Assembly: GCF_900119365.1 (NCBI RefSeq)
Contig: NZ_FPJO01000015.1
Span: 108,719-172,718 of the forward strand
From: Streptomyces atratus
Lineage (GTDB): Bacteria; Actinomycetota; Actinomycetes; Streptomycetales; Streptomycetaceae
Direction of reading: 5' to 3'
Length of the DNA: 64,000 bases
Shown: in pieces, positions 1 through 6,165 of the stretch
Layout of the letters: every line of letters begins with the position of its first letter
Position numbering within the stretch: the first letter of the stretch is position 1
The notes under the pieces: generated by a model
Told to the model about the DNA's origin: nothing
Database searches by the model: none
The model's input: only the letters and a program-made list of their open reading frames with translations
Program-made: the position numbers and the translations under genes

Positions 1-13
1 TTGCATTTCTGCG

Positions 14-85
14 CTGGGCTACCAGGACTCGAACCTAGAATGACGGTACCAGAAACCGTAGTGTTGCCAATTACACCATAGCCCA
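14..85 (-). tRNA. tRNA-Gln (anticodon CUG)
   Basis: The minus strand folds into a full cloverleaf of 72 nt. The acceptor arms are TGGGCTA and TAGCCCA, followed by discriminator G. The anticodon stem is ACGGT/ACCGT around loop TTCTGGT, giving anticodon CTG, which reads CAG (Gln). The T arm is CTAGG, TTCGAGT, CCTGG. The 3' CCA is not encoded. Streptomyces have no glutaminyl-tRNA synthetase, so this tRNA is expected to be charged with Glu by GltX (encoded about 3 kb away) and amidated by GatCAB; that is family knowledge rather than something seen here. Confidence 0.95.
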
Positions 86-94
86 CCAAAACTC

Positions 95-112
95 AACCCC
101 TTGTGAGGGGTT
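95..112. other. Hairpin in the presumed tRNA-Gln 5' leader
   Basis: AACCCC and GGGGTT form a 6-bp stem around TTGTGA. It ends only 10 nt upstream of the mature tRNA 5' end. It could be a weak terminator reading rightwards (GGGG followed by TTTTG) or a structured leader removed by RNase P. Confidence 0.35.
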
Positions 113-170
113 TTGTTCGGCTTGCGCTTCCCGTTCGGATCTTTCGTTCCGCTCGGGCGGCGCAGGAAGA

Positions 171-199
171 ACATTACCCGAAGGTGTCCGGCGCTCCAA
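171..199 (-). promoter_or_regulatory. Candidate housekeeping promoter for tRNA-Gln
   Basis: On the minus strand a -35 TTGGAG (194-199) and a -10 TAATGT (171-176) are separated by exactly 17 bp. It points at the tRNA gene and would give a leader of about 80 nt. Assigned by consensus only. Confidence 0.45.
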
Positions 200-210
200 A
201 ACGGGTATTG

Positions 211-232
211 CCCGCCGGGCCTGCCCGGCGGG
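211..232 (-). terminator. Hairpin directly after the HAD gene
   Basis: A perfect 10-bp inverted repeat (CCCGCCGGGC / GCCCGGCGGG, 2-nt loop) abuts the stop codon of the HAD hydrolase gene. There is no long T run, as is usual for Streptomyces stem-type terminators. Confidence 0.6.
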
Positions 233-928
233 TCAGGGTCGGACAGGCCCCAGCAGTCCGGGCAGCTGATCGAGCCCGCTGATGCGGACGAGTTCGGGCC
301 GTCCGCCGCGTCCGCCCCGGTCCAGCCAGATCCCCATCAGCCCGGCGGCGACCGCCCCACCGGCGTCGATGTCCGGCTCGTCCCCCACGTACGCGACCTC
401 CCCCGGCTCAAGCGCCAGCGCCTCGCAGGCGGCGTGGAAGGCGCCGGCCTCGGGCTTGGAGACGCCCAGTTCGACGGCGCACACCACGGCCTCGAAACGG
501 TCCCGCACACCGAGCGTGCGCAGCTTGCGGTCCTGGTTGTGGATGCTGGAGTTCGACAGCACCGCGTGCCGGAACCCGCCCGCCAGCAGATCCAGCACCG
601 GCAGCACATCCGGGAAGAGCGCCCAGGCGGCCTCGTAGTGGGCCGCGTGCCGAGCAAACCAGCTGTCGGCCTCCTCGTCCTCCAGCGCCCGCGAGACGAA
701 CTCCCTGACCCGGTCCCGGCGCTGCCCCAGGAAGTCCGTCTCCCCGGCGGCGAACCGCGCCCAGTGCGCATCGGTGATCGTCCGCCATGCGGCGAGGGCC
801 TGCTCGACGGAGTCGTATCCGTCGGGCAGGCCCTCCTGTTCGAGATGCTCGCGCATGCCGACGCGGTCGGCACCCGAGTAGTCGAAGATCGTGTCGTCGA
901 TGTCCCAGAGGACCGCGCGGATGACCAT
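233..928 (-). CDS. HAD-superfamily hydrolase (phosphatase type)
   Basis: This 231-aa protein has all four HAD motifs. Motif I is DIDDT at residues 9-13, with Asp9 as the likely nucleophile and Asp11 as acid/base. Motif II is SNSS in the middle, motif III the Lys in SKPEAG, and motif IV GDEPDIDAGG near the C-terminus. The stretch between motifs I and II is long enough for an alpha-helical C1 cap, as in phosphoglycolate-phosphatase and haloacid-dehalogenase relatives. The substrate cannot be read from the sequence. It is probably a cytoplasmic small-metabolite phosphatase. The ATG places the catalytic motif 8 residues from the N-terminus, which is normal for the family. It stands alone, with a hairpin at its 3' end. 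Confidence 0.85.
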   Translation of the reverse strand: MVIRAVLWDIDDTIFDYSGADRVGMREHLEQEGLPDGYDSVEQALAAWRTITDAHWARFAAGETDFLGQRRDRVREFVSRALEDEEADSWFARHAAHYEAAWALFPDVLPVLDLLAGGFRHAVLSNSSIHNQDRKLRTLGVRDRFEAVVCAVELGVSKPEAGAFHAACEALALEPGEVAYVGDEPDIDAGGAVAAGLMGIWLDRGGRGGRPELVRISGLDQLPGLLGPVRP

Positions 929-998
929 GCGGCCAGGCTAGCGGTCACGCGTCGGGCGCGGGAGGGCGTCGTGCGGCGCCAGGTCCCGGCAGCCGGGA

Positions 999-1595
999 TC
1001 ACCTCACTCGCGGTCCGGGGCGGTCGCGGCCCTGATCGTGGCCAGCAGACCGGAGAGGCCGGCCCGGATGGCGGATGAAATCGCGGCTTTTGCTCGGGCT
1101 CAACGCACAACGCTCCATACGGTCCAGAACAGCCCGGTAGCGGGCGAGTTGCGCCTGCGCGTAGAGCAGGTCGCACCCGTGATCGGAATCGAGCAGCACC
1201 GTGTCCAACTGCGGCACGGGACCGCTCGCATAGGTGATGGGCTGACCGGAGACAGGAAAGTCTGCACGCTCGAACGGGATCACCAAGATGGTGACATCGG
1301 CCTGCTCGGACATGTCGATCAGGTGCTGCGACTGCGCACGCATCACGTCGAGCCCGCCCACCCCCATCCGCAGCACCGCTTCGTGGATGATCGCCGTGTA
1401 GGGCACCGGCGGCTCGCGATGCAGGATCCCCTGCCGCCTGATGCGAAAGGCGGCCCTGTACTCGACTTCGTAGGGCTGCAAGGGCGGAACGCTCTGGCTG
1501 TAGGACGCTCTCGCCTGCTGCGCGGTTTGAAGCAGGCCCGGCATGGAGATGAGCACGGCGACCCGCAGCGCCGTCGCCTCGTGTTCGAGCGCCCC
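999..1595 (-). pseudogene. Truncated DUF5753 regulator (XRE type) lacking its HTH
   Basis: The minus-strand frame from about 1595 to 1040 reads like the DUF5753 domain usually C-terminal to an XRE helix-turn-helix. It starts LEHEAT, contains PGLLQTAQQARA, HEAVLRMGVGG and ILVIPFE, and ends ARYRAVLDRM...ALSPSKSRDFI. The roughly 80-residue N-terminal HTH that should precede it is missing: further upstream the frame is low-complexity antisense of another gene. The copy therefore probably cannot bind DNA. It breaks off at about 1595, exactly where recognisable coding of the opposite-strand gene begins, which points to a deletion or rearrangement breakpoint. Confidence 0.6.
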
Positions 1596-1887
1596 TCCCG
1601 ACGGCTTCGCCGACGAGATCCGCGCCCTCGTAGAAGCCACCGCGCCTCGTCTCTTCGCCGTGGTAGAGCGGTTCCGTACCTCCGACGGCGACCACGATGC
1701 CCGAGTCGCCGCGTGGGGACTCGCGCACGACGACGGGAGTGCCCAGGTCACCGCCGTGGACGGCGGGTTCCGGATGTCGCTGCGCACTCCTGACCGTGCT
1801 GCCCACATGATCTCCATGCGCCCCGGAAGCGTCGACTGCCTGGTACGGCCCGGCTCGGCAACTGCCCCTCTCACTCCAGAGGGTTGA
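1549..1887 (+). CDS. Small hypothetical protein, family common in Streptomyces
   Basis: The frame encodes about 112 aa. From about 1597 it reads FADEIRALVEATAPRLFAVV, then ARVAAWGLAHDDGSAQV and VDGGFRMSLRTPDRAA. This matches, from memory, a small Streptomyces family of unknown function often found beside XRE/DUF5753 regulators. The family core begins close to the break in the neighbouring DUF5753 remnant. The first 15 or so codons run antisense to that remnant and may be a makeshift start. Upstream of the ATG, GGAG lies too close to be an ideal ribosome site. It could be intact or 5'-truncated. Confidence 0.45.
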   Translation: MSTATRSAVASCSSAPPDGFADEIRALVEATAPRLFAVVERFRTSDGDHDARVAAWGLAHDDGSAQVTAVDGGFRMSLRTPDRAAHMISMRPGSVDCLVRPGSATAPLTPEG

Positions 1888-1988
1888 ACCCGGTCAACTC
1901 AGAGCGACGTCGCGCTTGACCCTGGGCTCCGGCGCCTGGCAGCATCGGAAGCAGCAAACAAAACATCGCGCATATGGCTGCGCAGACC

Positions 1989-2018
1989 CTGTGGCCGTCC
2001 CTTCGGGGGCGGCCACAG
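1989..2018. promoter_or_regulatory. 13-bp hairpin with UUCG tetraloop upstream of DUF3800 gene
   Basis: CTGTGGCCG (1989-1997) pairs with CGGCCACAG (2010-2018). The stem extends through one T-G wobble and CCC/GGG to a TTCG loop at 2002-2005. The structure ends 10 nt before a strong ribosome-binding site (GGGGAGG). It may terminate upstream transcription or structure the 5' UTR of the DUF3800 mRNA. Confidence 0.55.
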
Positions 2019-2039
2019 ACGTGTTTCAGGGGAGGTTCG

Positions 2040-2945
2040 GTGCATCTCTGCTACATCGACGAGGCCGGTAACGGGCAGACGCTCGATCCGGCCAAGCCGG
2101 ATGCACCGCCCGTACTCGTCATCGGCGGATTCACCGTTCCCCGCTCCCAGGTCAAGGAGCTGACCTGGGACTTCCTCAACGTCAAGAAGCACTACCGGCC
2201 CCAGTTGCAGCACGTCATGCATCTGTCCGAGCTGATTCAGCACGAGATCAAGGGGTCCGACGTCCGCAAGAACCTGCGGGTCGGCAACCACAACTGGCGC
2301 CGGGCCGCGATGGAACTCGTGTCGTCCCTGCTCGACATACTGGAACGCCATGACGCGCGGCTCCTCGCCCGCGTCTGGATCAAGGAGGAAGGGCTCGCCT
2401 TCAACGAGTCCGGTGTCTACCCGACCTCCGTTGGTTCGTTGACCGAGACGTTCCAGGCTCAGCTGGCACACGAACATTCACGCGGGATGATGGTCCTCGA
2501 CAGCCGCACCAAGGTGAAGAACGCGCCCAACGTGCACTGCGTGACCACCCGCAAGTACCGCACGGGCGGGGACGGTCTCCGGGGGATCATCGAGTCCCCC
2601 GTCTTCGGTCACAGCGACACGCACACCCTGTTACAGGTCGCGGACCTGGTGGTGTCGTCCTTGCTGTTCCCTATCGCCTGCCATGCCTATCTCAACGACC
2701 TCACGTGGAACGTGCACTGCGACGACGCCTATGCGCCGCTGCGGGAGGAGTTCGGTGAGCGTCTGAAGAAGCTCCAGTTCCGCTACCAGGATCCGAGCGG
2801 GAAGTGGCGCGGCGGCATCGTGGTCTCGGACCGGCGCACCGCGCAGTCCTCCAGCCTGATGTTCGGCGACGGGAAGCGTGTGGGAGCCGGGGCCGTCATC
2901 CCCGGGCAGCAGGCCGGCCCGCGCGGGGTGCCGCAGGCGCCGTGA
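2040..2945 (+). CDS. DUF3800 family protein
   Basis: This 301-aa protein starts at GTG 2040, chosen because GGGGAGG lies just upstream and the family hallmark YIDEAG then falls at residues 5-10. The DUF3800 family has an RNase H-like fold with acidic residues in YIDE and in the distal ADL motif. Both are visible here (Asp7/Glu8, and LQVADLV around residue 200). Biochemical function is unproven; members are often found in mobile or defence regions. A TTA codon (codon 198, at 2631) makes translation bldA-dependent in Streptomyces. It is convergent with gltX and shares a terminator with it. Its neighbours on the left are gene fragments, consistent with a small insertion patch. Confidence 0.75.
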   Translation: MHLCYIDEAGNGQTLDPAKPDAPPVLVIGGFTVPRSQVKELTWDFLNVKKHYRPQLQHVMHLSELIQHEIKGSDVRKNLRVGNHNWRRAAMELVSSLLDILERHDARLLARVWIKEEGLAFNESGVYPTSVGSLTETFQAQLAHEHSRGMMVLDSRTKVKNAPNVHCVTTRKYRTGGDGLRGIIESPVFGHSDTHTLLQVADLVVSSLLFPIACHAYLNDLTWNVHCDDAYAPLREEFGERLKKLQFRYQDPSGKWRGGIVVSDRRTAQSSSLMFGDGKRVGAGAVIPGQQAGPRGVPQAP

Positions 2946-2948
2946 ACG

Positions 2949-2990
2949 GCCGGAGGCCGGGGCTTCCCTGTGGGAACCCCGGCCTCCGGC
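2949..2990. terminator. Bidirectional terminator between DUF3800 gene and gltX
   Basis: GCCGGAGGCCGGGG pairs with CCCCGGCCTCCGGC (14 bp). A bulged C and a further TTCCC/GGGAA stem lie inside. It sits between convergent genes. Confidence 0.8.
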
Positions 2991-3003
2991 GTACGTACGG
3001 CCG

Positions 3004-4476
3004 TTACGCGGTCAGCTTGGCCAGGGCCGCGTCGATGCGGGCGAGCGTCTTCTCGCGGCCCAGGATCTCCAGGGACTCGAAGAGCGGCAGGCCGATCGTG
3101 CGGCCGGTGACCGCCACGCGGACCGGGGCCTGGGCCTTGCCGAGCTTCAGGCCGTGCTCCTCGCCCGCGGTGAGGATGGCGTTCTTCAGGGCGTCGGCGT
3201 TCCACTCGGCGTCGGCCAGCTTGGCGCGGGCCGTGGTGAGGAGGGCGTCGGAGCCCTCCTTCATCGCCTTGTTCCAGGACGCCTCGTCCGTCGCCGGCTC
3301 GTCGAGGAAGAGGAAGTCGACGTTGGCCGTGATGTCCGACAGGACGGTGACGCGGGTCTGGGCGTGCGGAGCGATCGCCGCGAACTGCTCCGCGTCGAAG
3401 GCCTCCGGGGCCCACGGGGCGATCGGGGCCTTCAGCCAGGGACCGCAGGCCTCGGTGAACGCCTTCACGTCCATCTTGCGGATGTGCTCGGCGTTGATGT
3501 GCTCGCACTTCTTCAGGTCGAAGCGCGCCGGGTTGGCGTTGACGTCCTTGATGTCGAACGCGGCCACCATCTCCTCGACGGAGAAGATGTCGCGGTCCTC
3601 GGCGATCGACCAGCCCAGCAGGGAGAGGTAGTTGAGCAGCCCCTCCGGCAGGAAGCCGCGCTCGCGGTAGAGGTTGAGCGAGGCCTGCGGGTCGCGCTTG
3701 GAGAGCTTCTTGTTGCCCTCGCCCATGACGTACGGCAGGTGCCCGAAGGCGGGAGTGCCCTTGGCGATGCCCAGCTCGATGAGCGCCTTGTAGAGGGCGA
3801 GCTGGCGCGGGGTGGAGGAGAGGAGGTCCTCGCCGCGCAGGACGTGGGTGATCTCCATCAGGGCGTCGTCGACCGGGTTGACCAGCGTGTAGAGCGGGGC
3901 GCCGTTGGCGCGGACGATGCCGTAGTCCGGCACGTTCTCCGGCTGGAAGGTCAGCTCGCCGCGGACCAGGTCGGTGAAGGTGAGCGCCTCGTCGGGCATC
4001 CGGAAGCGGACGATGGAGGTGCGGCCCTCGGCCTCGTACGCGGAGATCTGCTCGGCGCTCAGCTCGCGGCAGTGGCCGTCGTAGCCGGACGGCTTGCCGG
4101 CGGCGCGGGCGGCGTCGCGGCGGGCGTCGAGCTCCTCGGTGGTGCAGTAGCAGTGGTACGCGTACCCGCCCGCGAGGAGCCTGTCGGCGACATCCTTGTA
4201 GATGTCCATGCGCTGCGACTGGCGGTACGGGGCGTGCGGGCCGCCGACCTCGGGGCCCTCGTCCCAGTCGAAGCCGAGCCAGCGCATCGACTCCAGGAGC
4301 TGGTTGTAGGAGTCCTCGGAGTCACGGGCGGCGTCCGTGTCCTCGATGCGGAAGACCAGGGTGCCGCCGTGGTGCCGGGCGAAGGCCCAGTTGAACAGGG
4401 CGGTGCGGACCAGGCCCACGTGGGGGTTGCCGGTCGGCGAGGGACAGAAACGTACACGGACAGGTGCGTTAACCAC
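3004..4476 (-). CDS. gltX: Glutamyl-tRNA synthetase
   Basis: This 490-aa class I aminoacyl-tRNA synthetase charges tRNA-Glu in the cytoplasm. In organisms lacking GlnRS, such as actinomycetes, it also charges tRNA-Gln. The HIGH-type motif is PSPTGNPHVG (residues 12-21). The KMSKS-type motif is KLSKRD in GEGNKKLSKRD. The Glu/Asp-rich FRIEDTD block follows the Rossmann start. Length is normal for bacterial GltX. It starts at GTG 4476 and overlaps the upstream FAH-family stop codon by 8 nt, so the two are probably translationally coupled. A 14-bp stem terminator follows. A tRNA-Gln gene lies 3 kb away. Confidence 0.97.
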   Translation of the reverse strand: MVNAPVRVRFCPSPTGNPHVGLVRTALFNWAFARHHGGTLVFRIEDTDAARDSEDSYNQLLESMRWLGFDWDEGPEVGGPHAPYRQSQRMDIYKDVADRLLAGGYAYHCYCTTEELDARRDAARAAGKPSGYDGHCRELSAEQISAYEAEGRTSIVRFRMPDEALTFTDLVRGELTFQPENVPDYGIVRANGAPLYTLVNPVDDALMEITHVLRGEDLLSSTPRQLALYKALIELGIAKGTPAFGHLPYVMGEGNKKLSKRDPQASLNLYRERGFLPEGLLNYLSLLGWSIAEDRDIFSVEEMVAAFDIKDVNANPARFDLKKCEHINAEHIRKMDVKAFTEACGPWLKAPIAPWAPEAFDAEQFAAIAPHAQTRVTVLSDITANVDFLFLDEPATDEASWNKAMKEGSDALLTTARAKLADAEWNADALKNAILTAGEEHGLKLGKAQAPVRVAVTGRTIGLPLFESLEILGREKTLARIDAALAKLTA

Positions 4477-5245
4477 GCTTGATCACCTTGTTGGTGAGAG
4501 TGCCGATGCCTTCGATGGTGACGGCGACCTCGTCGCCGACATGGAGGGGTCCGACCCCTGCGGGAGTGCCGGTGAGGATCACATCGCCCGGGAGCAGCGT
4601 CATGGCTTCCGTGATGTGGACGACCAGATCCTCGATCGAGCGGATCATGTCGCTCGTACGGCCCAGTTGGCGTTGCTCGCCGTTGACCGTGGCCTGGATG
4701 GTCAGGTCGTGGGGGTCGAGGTCGGTCTCCACCCAGGGGCCGAGCGGGCAGGAGGTGTCGAAGCCCTTGGCCCGGGCCCACTGCTTCTCGCGCTTCTGGG
4801 CGTCGCGGGCGGTGACGTCATTGGCGCAGGTGTAGCCGAAGATGACGTCCTTCACGCGCTCGCGCGGCACTTCCCGGCACATGCGGCCGATGACCACGGC
4901 CAGTTCGGCCTCGTGGTGGAGCTCGTTCGAGAAGGAGGGGTACTCGATCGCGTCGCCGGAGCCGATCACCGAGGTGGTGGGCTTGAAGAAGGCGACGGGG
5001 ACGTCCGGTACCTCGTTGCCGAGTTCCGCGGCGTGCTCCGCGTAGTTGCGGCCGATGGCCACGACCTTGTTCGGGAGCACCGGCGGCAGGAGGCGGACCT
5101 TGTTCAGCGGGACCTTGGTGCCGGAGAGCTCGAACTCGGCGTACGGAATGCCCTTGATGATGTCGAGGACGAGACCATCGGGCCCCTCGCCCTCGACGGC
5201 GCCGAAGGCGACATTGCCGTCGATGGAGAACCTGGCGATGCGCAC
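4469..5245 (-). CDS. Fumarylacetoacetate hydrolase family protein
   Basis: This 258-aa protein belongs to the FAH family, whose members cleave or isomerise beta-diketo acids (fumarylpyruvate, acylpyruvate, HHDD isomerase). Metal-binding acidic residues lie in HHEAELAVVIG and in FGYTCANDVTARD. The LTGTPAGVGPL C-terminal block is also typical. GTG 5245 (VRIARFSIDG) is preferred over the longer reading frame: the family starts here and the extra 26 residues look non-coding. The exact substrate cannot be assigned. Its stop overlaps the gltX start, an arrangement conserved in Streptomyces as I recall it, but no metabolic link is evident. Confidence 0.85.
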   Translation of the reverse strand: MRIARFSIDGNVAFGAVEGEGPDGLVLDIIKGIPYAEFELSGTKVPLNKVRLLPPVLPNKVVAIGRNYAEHAAELGNEVPDVPVAFFKPTTSVIGSGDAIEYPSFSNELHHEAELAVVIGRMCREVPRERVKDVIFGYTCANDVTARDAQKREKQWARAKGFDTSCPLGPWVETDLDPHDLTIQATVNGEQRQLGRTSDMIRSIEDLVVHITEAMTLLPGDVILTGTPAGVGPLHVGDEVAVTIEGIGTLTNKVIKRG

Positions 5246-5302
5246 GGGATGCTGTCGCCCCTCACTTGCTGGCTGAAGACTGACGCTCCAGGCTAACGCG
5301 TT

Positions 5303-5332
5303 GCCCGGCGGGGATTGCCCCAATTGCCGGGC
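5303..5332. terminator. Possible terminator hairpin
   Basis: GCCCGGC (5303-5309) and GCCGGGC (5326-5332) can pair, with a GGGG/CCCC inner helix. It lies downstream of the 62-aa gene and upstream of the FAH-family gene, both on the minus strand. Confidence 0.35.
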
Positions 5333-5397
5333 GGCGTGACGGGGCGGCCGCGCGGAGGCGGTGCGCCGGCGCGGGTGAGGGGGACGAGGGCCTCCCG

Positions 5398-5586
5398 CTA
5401 CTCCGCGACCGCGGCGGTGACCGGGGCTTCCATGAGGATGGTGCGGCGGGGGTTGGCCGTCTGGGTGGGCAGGGCCACGGCGTGCTCCGGCTGCTCCGGC
5501 GTCTGCAGCGCGTCGGCGTCCTTGAGGTGCGCCAGCGTGGTGCGCCGGGGGTTGGCAATGTTGCGGAACATCATCGTCGTCTTCAT
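5398..5586 (-). CDS. Small 62-aa protein with duplicated ANPRRT motif
   Basis: The reading frame shows strong third-position GC bias, so I treat it as real. It begins MKTTMMFRNI. Residues 11-18 (ANPRRTTL) and 44-51 (ANPRRTIL) are near-identical octamers separated by an acidic, Glu/Gln/Pro-rich linker; the C-terminus is TAAVAE. No signal peptide or membrane segment is visible. The start could be ATG 5586 or one of the two Met codons four codons later; the ribosome site is weak. I do not recognise a characterised family. Two basic PRRT patches in such a small protein suggest a nucleic-acid or protein-docking role, or a peptide precursor; this is inference. It is divergent from cvnA1. Confidence 0.6.
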   Translation of the reverse strand: MKTTMMFRNIANPRRTTLAHLKDADALQTPEQPEHAVALPTQTANPRRTILMEAPVTAAVAE

Positions 5587-5716
5587 CTGCCGTTCGGACC
5601 CTGTCGGTTGCGGGCGCCGCCCGGAGGGGCGCCGGTTGTCGGATTTGCCATCCCTGTAAAGCGTCAGGCTAAACATCCAATTCCCTCCGGAAGCCCGGAA
5701 GAGACGACGATCATCA

Positions 5717-5732
5717 TGTGAGTTTGCTCACG
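5717..5732. promoter_or_regulatory. CRP-like palindrome
   Basis: TGTGA, 6 nt, TCACG matches the TGTGA-N6-TCACA consensus recognised by CRP-family proteins at 9 of 10 half-site positions. It lies 131 bp upstream of the 62-aa gene start and about 430 bp before cvnA1. By consensus only. Confidence 0.35.
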
Positions 5733-5972
5733 ACCGCGCTGACAATTCCCCCATTTCAGGCAGTCGATCGCACCCACAGAAACGGACATTACGGCACTGA
5801 ATCAGTCATTCCACTCCTGACCATGGCGACTGGGACACCGTTCACGCTTCGCCGATTCACCCGCAATCGTCCGGTTTACCCGTGATCACGTTCCACGGCT
5901 TGTTACTCAGTCATCACAACGCGTCACCCGGGTCACGGCCCGGCACGGGGCCCTTGTTGGAGATCCGGCACT

Positions 5973-5984
5973 GTGCTGGAATTC
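5973..5984 (+). promoter_or_regulatory. 12-mer shared by both conservon upstream regions
   Basis: GTGCTGGAATTC occurs here and at 11697-11708, in each case upstream of a cvnA gene. It may be part of a common promoter or operator; the distances to the start codons differ. Confidence 0.35.
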
Positions 5985-6165
5985 CACGCACCGCCGCGGG
6001 TTACAAGCCGGCGCGCAGGGGCGCAACGGAGCGCCGAGTGGCGGCGGAAAGGGGAAGGACGCCGGTCACTCACGACCACCATGGGGCGGGTACAACGCCC
6101 CACGACGCCGACACCGTTCCACCGCCTCGCGCGGAGGGACGCCTGGTCCAGAGGTTGCGACGCTA

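Larger units (their letters stand above)
5587..6165. other. Divergent intergenic region before cvnA1
   Basis: About 580 bp without a credible gene. It must hold promoters for the 62-aa gene (leftwards) and cvnA1 (rightwards). It contains a CRP-like palindrome (5717-5732) and a 12-mer shared with the cvnA2 upstream region (5973-5984). Confidence 0.6.

Noticed and set aside
14..2945. Island integrated at tRNA-Gln
   Set aside because: The tRNA 3' end points away from the accessory genes and no direct repeat of the tRNA end or integrase was seen.
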